Assembly: GCF_001905125.1 (NCBI RefSeq)
Contig: NZ_LWLE01000037.1
Location: forward strand, 62,001-126,000
Direction: 5' to 3'
Length of the DNA stretch: 64,000 bases
Source: Streptomyces sp. TSRI0281
GTDB taxonomy: Bacteria; Actinomycetota; Actinomycetes; Streptomycetales; Streptomycetaceae
Below are positions 11,323 to 19,669 of this stretch, in pieces (position 1 is the stretch's first letter; the number at the start of each line of letters is the position of its first letter). A program made the position numbers and the translations under genes. The notes under the pieces were generated by a model, which was not told where the DNA came from, did no database searches, and saw nothing but the letters and a program-made list of their open reading frames with translations.

Positions 11323-12470
11323 CGCCCCGCTCCCGCCAGGCTCGCCGCTCCCGTATTGCAGGCCGGGGCCGGAGCGGGGTCCAGGACGGTTTCGCACGTC
11401 GTCCACCGTGTGACGACCCGCTCGCCGGGGTGGGCGATCCGGTCCGGGGCAGCGGCAGGTTCGCATCCCAGCAGTCGGCGTTCCCGGCACCAGGCGTCGT
11501 CGAAGACCGTACCGGCGTAGCGGTGCGGGCCGTCGGGGAACACGGCCGCGATCCGGGCCTCGGCCGGGAGTGTGGTGGCGAGATGCCGGGCGACCAGGGC
11601 GACCGCGCCCACGCTCCACCCGCCGGTGGCGTACCGGGAGCGGGCCAACGCCCGTGCCGCCCACACCGCTTCACCGGCCGCAACCCAGTGGACCTCGTCG
11701 AACAGGGTGTAGTCGACGTTGCGCGGATAGATGCTGCTCCCCAAGCCCCGCATCAGCCGTGGTGCGGCTTCCTGGCCGAAGATCGTGGAACCGCAGGTAT
11801 CGACGGCCACCACCTTCAGGGCGGGGAAGAATCCTCGCAGGACCGAGGCGATGCCGGCGGAGTGTCCACCGGTACCCACGCTGACCACCAGGGCGTCGAT
11901 CCGCCCGAGCTGGGCGACGAGCTCCTGGGCAAGGCCCACGTACGCGGTCACGTTGTCGGGGTTGTGGTACTGATCCGGACACCACGCATCCCGGTGGACC
12001 GCGAGGAGTTCACCGACACGCTCACGTCGGGCCTGCTGCCAGCCCCCGACGGGATGCGGCTCCGTGACGGTCTGCACATCGGCGCCGTAGGCGGCGAGCA
12101 GGCCCGACACCAAGGGCTCCATGCCGGGGTCGGTGACCACGGTGACGGGGTGGCCGAAGACGATCCCGGCCAGCGCGAGCCCGAGGCCCAATGTGCCGGA
12201 GGTGGACTCCACGATCCGTGCGCCGGGCAGCAGATCGCCACGCTCACGGGCCCGCTCCACCATGAAGAGGGCGGTGCGGTCCTTGATGCCGCCGGGGTTG
12301 TGGCCTTCGAGTTTGGCCCAGAATCCGCGCCCTGCGCTGGAGAAGGGCTCACCGACCCACAGCACGGGGGTGTCACCGACCAGAGCGGCCGGGGTGTGGG
12401 CGCGGCGTGTGGCTCCGGACAGCATCTGGGCCGGGGACAGGACGGAAGGGGGAACGAGGGATGAGTTCAT
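11319..12470 (-). CDS. PLP-dependent beta-family enzyme (cysteine synthase/CBS-like)
   Basis: A 383-residue fold-type II PLP enzyme. The Schiff-base lysine is K63 in NPGGIKDRTA, the substrate loop reads ESTSGTLGLGLA (family STSGN.G), and SVGTGGHSAG near 197 is the phosphate-binding glycine loop. Typical cysteine synthases have STSGNTG; here N is replaced by T, and the chain is some 70 residues longer than CysK, so the substrate may differ (other O-acyl- or O-phosphoserine, or a beta-replacement step of a specialised metabolite, compare SbnA-type enzymes). Ribosome site AGGAG precedes the ATG at 12470. Overlap with the MFS gene implies a make-and-export cassette. No further biosynthetic genes are adjacent. 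Confidence 0.83.
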   Translation of the reverse strand: MNSSLVPPSVLSPAQMLSGATRRAHTPAALVGDTPVLWVGEPFSSAGRGFWAKLEGHNPGGIKDRTALFMVERARERGDLLPGARIVESTSGTLGLGLALAGIVFGHPVTVVTDPGMEPLVSGLLAAYGADVQTVTEPHPVGGWQQARRERVGELLAVHRDAWCPDQYHNPDNVTAYVGLAQELVAQLGRIDALVVSVGTGGHSAGIASVLRGFFPALKVVAVDTCGSTIFGQEAAPRLMRGLGSSIYPRNVDYTLFDEVHWVAAGEAVWAARALARSRYATGGWSVGAVALVARHLATTLPAEARIAAVFPDGPHRYAGTVFDDAWCRERRLLGCEPAAAPDRIAHPGERVVTRWTTCETVLDPAPAPACNTGAASLAGAGR

Positions 12471-12603
12471 CGCGCTGGTCTCCTGCCGGACCGCAGCGCC
12501 CCGTCAGGGCGGGGCGGGCCGGGGTGTTCGTGGACGGAACCGCTGGGGACGATGACGTCACCGGGCGCGCGATGTCACGGGCGCGGCCGGCGGCGCGGTC
12601 CGC

Positions 12604-13014
12604 TCAGGTCCGCCACACCCCGAGTTCGGCGCGCGCACGGCTGTGCTCTGCAGGGTGGGCACCGCCTTCGCACCACCGCGCCCGGCTCTTCGCGGCCTGC
12701 CACCAGGCACCCTCGCCCGGGAGGAGCCGGTCGTCGGCCGCCGGGGGCGGGGGCAGATCCGCCCGAGGGCCGGCCTCGGCGGGCTCATCCACCCCGGTGC
12801 ACTCCACCGCGGCCCCGTGGTCACACAGTGCCGCGGCGGCGGCGACGGACACCCCGGCGGGATGAACGCTCGGCGAGGTGGTGGCCGCGACGGCGGCCAC
12901 CGTGTCGGTACGGGGCATCCCGGCGGCCTGCGGACCGTGGGCACAGCCGAGCACATGCAGCAGCCCGGCCAGCACCGTGATCAGCACCAGCAGCCGCGGC
13001 ACAGTCCGGGGCAC
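12604..13014 (-). CDS. Small DUF6153-like secreted/membrane protein
   Basis: A 136-residue protein beginning at a GTG (13014) with GGAG 8 bases upstream. It opens with a positively charged end and one hydrophobic helix (RLLVLITVLAGLLHVLGCAHG), then a disordered A/P-rich region with CDHGAAVECTG, and ends with ARWCEGGAHPAEHSRARAEL. The general plan (N-terminal helix with H/G-rich centre and a conserved C-terminal basic segment) recalls the DUF6153 family of actinomycetes, function unknown. The upstream 13030-13080 is A/T rich and may hold its promoter. Confidence 0.55.
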   Translation of the reverse strand: MPRTVPRLLVLITVLAGLLHVLGCAHGPQAAGMPRTDTVAAVAATTSPSVHPAGVSVAAAAALCDHGAAVECTGVDEPAEAGPRADLPPPPAADDRLLPGEGAWWQAAKSRARWCEGGAHPAEHSRARAELGVWRT

Positions 13015-13219
13015 ACGAGGACCCGCTCCCACCAACACAGCACACAGGGTATTGGAGTCATTACATAAAGTGCTCGTTAGGCCGCGGGGCGGCCGGTCCC
13101 CGCCTCCACGGACGGGACCCCCGCACCACTGAGTGCCGGACTCCGCCCGCGCAGAAACGGCCGGAGCGAAATCAGCCATCCACGGTTCGGCATAATTTGT
13201 CAACCCTTGTTCAATTTAA

Positions 13220-13705
13220 CCTCATTGTCGAGCACATGGTCAGACCGTGCACTACCCGGTCCTCCTGGATCCCAGCGCCTCCGGCTACGGGATGACCCCG
13301 TCGGAGAAGCGCTACTGCTGACTCAACCCCTATGACTGCTCCAAGGCCCGTGACCAGGCCTCGGTGGCGGTCCACTACGCCAAGAAGTACTACGCGGACA
13401 AGACCCTGTACCAGGGCACCGGCGACGCCTTCCGGCACTGCTACTGGAACGCGATGATGGAGATCTTCGTCAACCACGAAACCGCCTACGAGGTCGCCAC
13501 CCGCCACGAGTCGCAGTCCAAGGACAACGACAAGGAGATGGACCTCCGGAACAACAAGATCGGCCGCGCCATCGGACGGAGCTACAAGAGCAACAACCCC
13601 AAGGCGAAGGCATCCAGCAAGTCCCGCAGCGCCTGCGGGAGCTATATGTCGAAGGGCAAGCTCTGGATCATCAAGAACAAGAAGCTTGTAAGGAGCAACG
13701 CATGA
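13220..13705 (+). pseudogene. DUF6973-type protein, 5'-truncated with in-frame TGA
   Basis: The frame encodes VHYPVLLDPSASGYGMTP, then SEKRYC-stop-LNPYDCSKARDQ, then GDAFRHCYWNAMMEIFV, HES and NNKIGRAIGRSY. The C/W-NP...DAFRHCYW...NHE...N..GRAIG pattern is that of the DUF6973 domain. The TGA at 13319-13321 sits where the family has tryptophan (TGG). Upstream, the frame is closed at 13217 and there is no start or signal peptide. A GTG at 13364 could start a 113-residue piece comprising the domain core, so partial function is possible. Codons are rich in AAG/AAC, unlike the neighbours. The stop overlaps the ATG of the next gene. Confidence 0.65.
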
Positions 13706-14148
13706 ACCGCCTTCTGCACCAGCGGGTCGCGCCGGCACTGCTGATCGCGCAGATCGCCTACATCGTCCTCGTGGGGCTGCTGTTCGCCCTGTCCGGACCG
13801 GACACCGCCGAACTCGATCACACCGCGCCGTCCCCCACAGGTGACGCCCTGTTCACCGGGCTCCTGATCCTGACGGTGCTGGCCATGGGAGGAGGGGCGG
13901 CGCTGCTGGGCTGGAGGAGGGTTCAGGCCTGGGCTCCGCCCACCGCCCGAGCGGCATGGCTCGGGGCGCTCGGGCTCGGCGAGATCGCCCTCGCAGTGGC
14001 CTTCCTGAACACGGCCCTTCAGGAATCCTTCGGCCCGGACACTCTGATCGCCGCACTGGCCATCGTCGTCAGCATGGCCATCACGCTGACCTGCGTCGGC
14101 GAAGTCCAAAGGCATCTCCGCAGCCTCAGGCCCGCGACACAGGGCTGA
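13702..14148 (+). CDS. Small four-helix membrane protein
   Basis: A 148-residue protein with four hydrophobic segments (about 11-31, 48-68, 84-104, 112-134) and short polar loops; the C-terminus is basic and should be cytoplasmic. I do not recognise the family. Its ATG overlaps the TGA of the DUF6973 gene and AAGGAG lies just upstream, so the two were co-translated; small membrane proteins next to such genes may be immunity or anchoring partners, which is speculation. Two hairpins follow. Confidence 0.7.
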   Translation: MNRLLHQRVAPALLIAQIAYIVLVGLLFALSGPDTAELDHTAPSPTGDALFTGLLILTVLAMGGGAALLGWRRVQAWAPPTARAAWLGALGLGEIALAVAFLNTALQESFGPDTLIAALAIVVSMAITLTCVGEVQRHLRSLRPATQG

Positions 14149-14176
14149 GCACACCGAGGCAGCCACCAACAGTGCT

Positions 14177-14247
14177 ACGGGGAGAGTCCTCCCCGTGGCA
14201 GCCCAAGAGGTCCCGCCTGCACCCCCGAAGGGGCAGACGGGACCTCT
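14177..14247 (+). terminator. Two successive terminator hairpins
   Basis: First hairpin: ACGGGGAG / CTCCCCGT at 14177-14196 with a 4-base loop. Second: AGAGGTCCCG / CGGGACCTCT at 14206-14247, enclosing a CCCC-gaa-GGGG inner stem. They follow the membrane-protein gene and should end its transcript. Confidence 0.6.
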
Positions 14248-14433
14248 GCCACGTGCCTTCGCGCATGCGCCGTGCCGGCCATCGCGTATACGGGTTCGGC
14301 CCGACAGTTCGGTACGGGTGAGTCACCCCGCACCTCACAGGGCGCCCCGCGGCCCACCGGGCAGCCCCTCCCCCGCCCGGCACGGCCGGATCGCGCCCTA
14401 CCCGCCCCGGCAACCCGTCCGGACCCTGAAAAC

Positions 14434-14865
14434 ATGGGGGATTCCGGAAACATCACACCAGGCCCGGACAGTACCGACAACGCGTTCCAGGCCCTCCTCG
14501 AAGGCGCCACCGCCCCACGGCCGCCCGCCCCGCCCGACTGCCCGTTCTGCGACCTTCGCCAGGACCGCTACGCCACCCACTACGAGGGCCACTGGGTCCT
14601 CCTCGAACCGCGCGTCATCGTCCCCGCCCACACCGTGCCCCCGCACCGGCGCTGGATCATCACTTCGGACGGGGCCGCGATGAACCTGTGGGACGCCGAG
14701 CCCCTCCCCGGAACCCAATGCCGCATCGCGCACCGTGTGGTCTGCCCCTACCTCAAGCCCGAGGACCCTTGGCCCTGGAGAGCCGCGCTCCGGCAGGAGA
14801 ACGAGCGACGGGCACAGCGCCTGTTCGACCTCCCGGACGACCGGGATATCCCGGACACCGGCTGA
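14434..14865 (+). CDS. DUF6083 domain protein
   Basis: A 143-residue protein with a CPFCDLRQDRYATHYEGHW segment, then VLLEP, a VPAHTVPPHRRWII segment, and CRIAHRVVCP. These are the marks of the actinobacterial DUF6083 family, in which CxxC and other Cys/His residues may bind zinc. The start ATG at 14434 is the first after the hairpins that leaves the family homology intact; the ribosome site is weak. Function unknown. Confidence 0.75.
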   Translation: MGDSGNITPGPDSTDNAFQALLEGATAPRPPAPPDCPFCDLRQDRYATHYEGHWVLLEPRVIVPAHTVPPHRRWIITSDGAAMNLWDAEPLPGTQCRIAHRVVCPYLKPEDPWPWRAALRQENERRAQRLFDLPDDRDIPDTG

Positions 14866-15123
14866 CGGGCGCACCGGCTGCCCGCCCGGGCGACCTGCGG
14901 CGGGGTTCACCAGCCGGTGACCGGCTCTCAAGGCCCGCCCCCGGAATGGCAGTTCGACCACCTGTCGTAAGGGAGTTCCGCCACCGCGACGGCTGTCCCG
15001 ACAGCCATCACGATCACGCCGTGACCGTCCATCGGCGCAGCCTGACGCCCGCGGATCCGCCTCGCCCTCCGTCGGCCGTCATGGCGTCCGGGCGCAGTCG
15101 CGTTCTTCGGTACGGCGTGACGC

Positions 15124-15720
15124 TCAGTCGCCGTTCCGCAGGCCGGCCAGGACGAGGTCGACGGTACGTTCGACCAGGGCGGCGTCCAGTGGGGCGTGCC
15201 GGAAGAGGGCCCGGTAGTAGACCGGTGCCGCGAGCGCGTCGAGGGTGAATTCCATCTCGGCCCGGTCGAGTTCGCGGATGTCGCCGCGTGCGGCGGCGGT
15301 GCGCAGGACGGTCTCGGTGCTGCGTCGGCGGGCGTGGAAGACGTCGTCGAGGAAGCTCTCGCGCAGCTCGGGTTCGCGGGCGAGGTCGGCGACGAGCGCG
15401 GGCAGGACGGGGCCCAGGACGGTGGTCTCGAACGCGGTGACCAGGCTGCCGATGCCGATGAGCAGGTCCGCGCGCAGGTCGCCGCTGTCCACCGTCGGAG
15501 TGGTGCCCAGGACCGTGGCCAGCGCGTCGGTGACCAGGTGCTGTTTTGAGGGCCAACGGCGGTAGATGGCCGGGCGGTAGACGTCGGCGTTCTTCGCCAC
15601 CTGCCCGATCGTGAGGTCGGCGTAGCCGACTTCCGCGAGCAGGTCGAGCGTCGCGGCGCGCACGGCGGCGTCGATCTGCGGATCCTTCTGGCGGCCGGCG
15701 GTGCGCGGGGGCGGGGGCAC
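15124..15720 (-). CDS. TetR/AcrR-family repressor of the adjacent MFS gene
   Basis: A 198-residue TetR protein. The HTH (residues 20-65) reads ATLDLLAEVGYADLTIGQVA then YRPAIYRRWPSKQHLV; the C-terminal part is of the TetR_C_11/16-like type (LVTAFETTVLGPVLPALVAD). It starts at a GTG (15720) with AAAGGA upstream. It is divergent from a CynX-type MFS gene and a perfect inverted repeat lies between them (15765-15792), so autoregulation plus ligand-released repression of the transporter is very likely. Confidence 0.92.
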   Translation of the reverse strand: MPPPPRTAGRQKDPQIDAAVRAATLDLLAEVGYADLTIGQVAKNADVYRPAIYRRWPSKQHLVTDALATVLGTTPTVDSGDLRADLLIGIGSLVTAFETTVLGPVLPALVADLAREPELRESFLDDVFHARRRSTETVLRTAAARGDIRELDRAEMEFTLDALAAPVYYRALFRHAPLDAALVERTVDLVLAGLRNGD

Positions 15721-15764
15721 GGGTGAGTCCTTTCGGTCGGCTTACGGACTGTAACCGGATTTTG

Positions 15765-15792
15765 AATTGATACAGTCCGTACTGTATCAATT
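15765..15792. promoter_or_regulatory. TetR operator: perfect 12-base inverted repeat
   Basis: Arms AATTGATACAGT and ACTGTATCAATT with a CCGT spacer, in an A/T-rich gap between the divergent repressor and transporter genes. A weaker half-site (ACGGACTGTAAC) lies 10-20 bases to the left. The symmetry and location are those of a TetR-family operator. Confidence 0.85.
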
Positions 15793-15841
15793 TAGAGGTG
15801 ACTCCGGCCCGAACGGGCCTCCCTCCATCGAAGGACCTGCT

Positions 15842-17104
15842 ATGCCCACTCCACCTCCGCGTCCCCCGACGCTCCGCGATACCGCCCCCACCTCACCCGT
15901 ACCGATACCGGCGAGAACCGGTCCGGCGATCGGCGCCCTGATCGCGCTCGCCCTGGTCGCCCTCGACCTACGGGCACCGGTCACCGCGATCGCCCCGCTG
16001 CTCGGCCGCCTCCGCGACGACCTGGGCCTGTCGGCCGCGGCGGTGAGCGCGCTGACCGCGCTGCCGGTCCTGTGCCTGGGCGTGTTCGCGTTCGCGGGCC
16101 CCGTGCTCGGACGGCGGTACGGCGAGGCGCGCGTGGTGCTCGCGAGCCTGATCCTGCTCGCCGCAGGCGCGACGCTGCGGCTGCTCCCGGGAGCGTTGGC
16201 GTTGTTCGTGGGCACGGTGCTGGTCGGCGCGGCGATCGGGCTCGCCAACGTGCTGCTGCCCGGACTGATCCGGCGGCGCTTCGCGGGCGCGGTGGCGGGG
16301 GTGACCGCGTTCTACTCGGCGTTCCTGACCCTGGGCGGTGCGAGCGGTTCGGCGGTCGCACCGCCGTTGGCCGACGCGACCGGATGGGCCTGGCGCGGTG
16401 CACTGGCGCTGGTGGCCGTCCCCCTGTCGATCGCGGCGGTCCTGGCCTGGTGGCCGGGGGTGCGCGCGGACGCGCGGGCCGTCGACGCACCGACGCCGCA
16501 GCGCGTGCGGCTGTGGCGGGACGCGACGGCGTGGCGGGTCACGGTCTTCTTCGCGGCGCAGGCGCTGTTGGCGTACGTCGTGTTCGGCTGGCTGCCCACG
16601 ATGGCCCAGGACCGGGGCATCAGCGAGGCGCAGAGCGGCCTCCTGCTGTCCCTGACCAGCCTGGTGGGTGTGGCGGGGGCGGCGCTGCTGCCCGCGGTGT
16701 ACCGCCGACTGCCCGACCAGCGTGGGCCCGCCGTGCTCGTGGCGGTGCTCAGCGGGGTGGGTCTCGCCGGCATCGTCCTGGCCCCCGCACCGGCGGGCGT
16801 GTGGGCCGCCTCCGTGGTCCTGGGGCTCGGGCAGGGAGCCGGATTCGCGGTCGCGCTGAGCCTGATCGGGCTGCGTACCGGCAACGGCGACGAGACGTCG
16901 GCACTGTCCTCGATGGCCCAGGGCACCGGTTTCCTCATCGCCACGATCGGCCCGTTGGGCGCGGGGCTTCTGCACGAGGCGAGCGGCGGATGGGGCGTCC
17001 CCCTGGCGACACTGCTGGCCGTGTGCGCGATCCAGGCAGCCGCGGGTCTCGGCGCGGGACGCGCCGGGCAGGTCCGGGGCGGGTCCGGCCCGGACCTGGC
17101 CTGA
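15842..17104 (+). CDS. MFS transporter, CynX/NimT-like
   Basis: A 420-residue 12-segment permease with a disordered proline-rich N-terminus of about 30 residues. DLRAPVTAIAPLLGRLRDDLGL and VLLPGLIRRRF are characteristic of the CynX/NimT (cyanate/nitroimidazole) branch of the MFS. ATG 15842 follows GAAGGA. Regulation by the divergent TetR protein through 15765-15792 suggests efflux of, or protection against, a small planar or anionic compound; the substrate is not predictable. Confidence 0.88.
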   Translation: MPTPPPRPPTLRDTAPTSPVPIPARTGPAIGALIALALVALDLRAPVTAIAPLLGRLRDDLGLSAAAVSALTALPVLCLGVFAFAGPVLGRRYGEARVVLASLILLAAGATLRLLPGALALFVGTVLVGAAIGLANVLLPGLIRRRFAGAVAGVTAFYSAFLTLGGASGSAVAPPLADATGWAWRGALALVAVPLSIAAVLAWWPGVRADARAVDAPTPQRVRLWRDATAWRVTVFFAAQALLAYVVFGWLPTMAQDRGISEAQSGLLLSLTSLVGVAGAALLPAVYRRLPDQRGPAVLVAVLSGVGLAGIVLAPAPAGVWAASVVLGLGQGAGFAVALSLIGLRTGNGDETSALSSMAQGTGFLIATIGPLGAGLLHEASGGWGVPLATLLAVCAIQAAAGLGAGRAGQVRGGSGPDLA

Positions 17105-17251
17105 TACCCGACAGGGCGGGGCGGGAGCCTGGGCACGGTCTTCCGCCGCCCCTCTCGGAGGGCAGGTCGGAGGCGGCCTGCCACCGTCCCGGTCGTGGTC
17201 CCACGCCCGCCTTCGGCTGCGGAGGACCCTCGACCCGCCCCCGGCAGTCGT

Positions 17252-18802
17252 TCAGTGGCCGCCGGTGAGCTCGCCGGTGAGCCTGCTGTGAAGGTCGGCG
17301 CTGGGGTCGTTCAGGCCGATGATCTCCACTGTCCTGCCGCGTCGGGCGTACTTGGTCTCGATGGCGTCGAGGGCGGCGACGGAGGAGGCGTCCCAGATGT
17401 GGGCGGCGGTCAGGTCGATGACGACCCTGTCGGGGTCGGTGGCGTAATGGAACTGGGTGACGAGGTCGTTGGAGGAGGCGAAGAACAGCTCGCCGGTCAC
17501 GGTGTAGACCACGGTGGTGCCGTCGGGGTCGGTGGCCGAGGTGACGTCGGCGAGGCGGGCGACCCGCTTGGCGAAGATGACCATGGCGGTGACGGAGCCG
17601 ACGACGACGCCGATGGCGAGGTTGCCGGTGGCGACCACGCAGACGACGGTGACAGCCATGACGGCGATCTCGCCCGCCGGCATCCGCTTGAGCGTCTTGG
17701 GGGCGATGGAGTGCCAGTCGAAGGTCGCGAAGGACACCATCACCATCACGGCGACGAGCGCGGCCATGGGCATGTCGGAGACGACCGGCCCGAAGACGAT
17801 GCACAGCACCATCAGGAAAGCGCCCGCCAGGAAGGTGGACAAGCGGGTACGGGCGCCGGACACCTTCACGTTGATCATCGTCTGGCCGATCATGGCGCAT
17901 CCGCCCATGCCGCCGAAGAAGCCGGTGACGATGTTGGCGATGCCCTGGCCGATGGACTCGCGGGTCTTGGAGGAGGGGGTGTCGGTGATGTCGTCGACGA
18001 GCTTGGCGGTCATCAGGGACTCCATCAGGCCGACCAGCGCCATGGCCAGGGCGTAGGGGGCGATGGTCGTCAGGGTGTCCAGGGTGAACGGCACGTCCGG
18101 AAGTCCCGGTACGGGCAGGGAGGAAGGCAGGTCGCCCTTGTCGCCGACGGTGGGTACCGCGATCCCGGCGGCGACCGTGAGGGCGGTGAGGATGACGATG
18201 GACGCGAGCGGGGCCGGGATCACCTTGGTGACCTTCGGGGTGAGCACCATGAGGGCCAGCCCGGCCGCGATCAGCGGGTAGACGGGCCAGGGCACGCCGT
18301 GCATCTCGGGGACCTGGGCCATGAAGATCAGGATGGCGAGGGAGTTGACGAACCCGACCATCACGCTGCGGGGCACGAACCGCATCAGCTTCGCGACGCC
18401 GAGCGCGCCGAGGACGATCTGGAAGACCCCGGCCAGAATGACCGCGGCGATCAGGTGGCCGAGGCCGTGCTCGCGGTTGAGTGGTGCGATGACCAGGGCG
18501 ACGGCACCGGTCGCTGCGGAGATCATCGCCCGCCGGCCGCCGACGACGGAAATGGTCACGGCCATCGTGAAGGAGGCGAACAGGCCGATCGCGGGGTCGA
18601 CACCGGCGATGACCGAGAAGGAGATCGCCTCGGGAATCAGCGCGAGCGCGACCACCAGGCCCGCCAGGACCTCGGTGCGCCAGACCTTCGGGTCGGACAG
18701 CCAGTCGGGGCGCAGGCCGCGCAGCCGCGCGGCCGGGGACAGTGCGGACGTGGACGGTGCGGACGTGGACGGTGCGGACGTGAACGGTGCGGACGTGAAC
18801 AA
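17252..18802 (-). CDS. SulP-family anion transporter with STAS domain
   Basis: A SulP/SLC26 permease: LRPDWLSDPKVWRTEVLAGL leads into the first membrane pair, LIPEAISFSVIAGVDP is the SulP signature, and 10-12 hydrophobic segments are followed by a C-terminal STAS domain (VIDLTAAHIWDASSVAALDA). It probably carries sulfate, bicarbonate or another oxyanion. The start is uncertain: TTG 18802 with GGCAGG upstream is used here; the frame stays open to a TTG at 18922. The first residues come from a 15-base tandem repeat (FTSAP/STSAP). The gene faces a MerR regulator with a perfect palindrome in between. Confidence 0.88.
   Translation of the reverse strand: MFTSAPFTSAPSTSAPSTSALSPAARLRGLRPDWLSDPKVWRTEVLAGLVVALALIPEAISFSVIAGVDPAIGLFASFTMAVTISVVGGRRAMISAATGAVALVIAPLNREHGLGHLIAAVILAGVFQIVLGALGVAKLMRFVPRSVMVGFVNSLAILIFMAQVPEMHGVPWPVYPLIAAGLALMVLTPKVTKVIPAPLASIVILTALTVAAGIAVPTVGDKGDLPSSLPVPGLPDVPFTLDTLTTIAPYALAMALVGLMESLMTAKLVDDITDTPSSKTRESIGQGIANIVTGFFGGMGGCAMIGQTMINVKVSGARTRLSTFLAGAFLMVLCIVFGPVVSDMPMAALVAVMVMVSFATFDWHSIAPKTLKRMPAGEIAVMAVTVVCVVATGNLAIGVVVGSVTAMVIFAKRVARLADVTSATDPDGTTVVYTVTGELFFASSNDLVTQFHYATDPDRVVIDLTAAHIWDASSVAALDAIETKYARRGRTVEIIGLNDPSADLHSRLTGELTGGH
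18741..18800. repeat. 15-base tandem repeat, 4 copies
   Basis: Units GGTGCGGACGTGGAC and GGTGCGGACGTGAAC alternate two and two (first unit begins AG). It lies at the presumed 5' end of the SulP gene and, if translated, encodes four copies of a TSAP-type pentapeptide. Being in-frame, copy-number changes would not break the gene. Confidence 0.85.
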
Positions 18803-19139
18803 GGGACGTACCTGCCGTGCTCGGGCACGCCCGGCAATCCTGGGCGTGCGGGAAGGACACGGGAAGGCCGGCACGGCATCCCGCGGAGCCCACGTACGGC
18901 GCGGGCTGAAGTCAGAGGGCAACGACGAGCGCGGGCGAGAACTCCGGGCACGGCTCAGGGCGAAGAGTCACGGCGGGCAGGCGGCGCCGGGCGTCATGGG
19001 AATGTGCACGCGCTCTCCAGCTCGTATCGGTCTTCGCCGGGGGCATCGTCGGCCCCGACACGGCTGAGGGTCGCGGAAACGGTCCGTCCCGCACCATGGA
19101 AGCGGCGACGGCGTGGAGCCGATCCCCTGCGATCACGTA
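18803..19139. other. Intergenic region between SulP and MerR genes
   Basis: Apart from a possible upstream extension of the SulP frame (to 18922) I see no gene. The region should contain the SulP promoter; the regulatory palindrome is at its right edge. Confidence 0.4.
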
Positions 19140-19163
19140 CTCTACCCTAACGTTAGGGTAGAG
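19140..19163. promoter_or_regulatory. Perfect 24-base palindrome, probable MerR operator
   Basis: Half-site CTCTACCCTAAC is followed directly by its exact complement GTTAGGGTAGAG, 48 bases before the MerR start. MerR-family proteins bind such uninterrupted dyads inside promoters with long spacers and twist the DNA to activate; the length and perfection make specific binding by the adjacent regulator likely. Confidence 0.8.
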
Positions 19164-19211
19164 ATCGGCGTCGGTCTACTGCGGCCTTCCGACAGAGAGA
19201 CGGGTCCCCGC

Positions 19212-19616
19212 GTGAGCAGCGAGCAGATGCAGATCGGGGAGGTCGCCACGCGGACCGAACTGTCGCTGCGCACCATCCGTCACTACGAGGAGACCGGGCT
19301 CGTCACCCCGTCCGCCCGCTCGCAGGGCGGCTTCCGGCTCTACACCGAGGCCGACGTGTCCCGTCTGATGGTCATCCGCCGTATGAAGCCGCTCGGCTTC
19401 ACCCTGGACGAGATGCGTGAACTGCTCGCCGCCACCGACCGCCTCGACTCCGGCGAGGAACTGACGGCCGACGAGCGTCAGGCCCTGCTGGAGCGCGTCC
19501 GCGGCTACGAGCAGGGTGCGTCGGAGCAGGTGGAGAAGCTCCGCAGTCAGCTGGCGCGGGCGGAGGAGTTCGCCGCCGCACTGCGCGAACGCCTCGGGCG
19601 CGCTCCCACCCTCTGA
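19212..19616 (+). CDS. MerR-family transcriptional regulator
   Basis: A 134-residue MerR protein: MQIGEVATRTELSLRTIRHY, EETGLVTPSARSQGGFRLY and IRRMKPLGFTLDEMRELL form the HTH and wings, followed by a dimerising coiled coil (about 85-125) and no cysteine-rich effector site. GTG 19212 is used; ATG 19227 is an alternative. MerR-SulP gene pairs are recurrent in Streptomyces, and the palindrome upstream points to autoregulation and control of the transporter. Confidence 0.9.
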   Translation: MSSEQMQIGEVATRTELSLRTIRHYEETGLVTPSARSQGGFRLYTEADVSRLMVIRRMKPLGFTLDEMRELLAATDRLDSGEELTADERQALLERVRGYEQGASEQVEKLRSQLARAEEFAAALRERLGRAPTL

Positions 19617-19669
19617 CGGCATCCGCGTGAGCATCGCGGTCGCCCGTCGGCCGGCCCCGGTCGGCTCGC

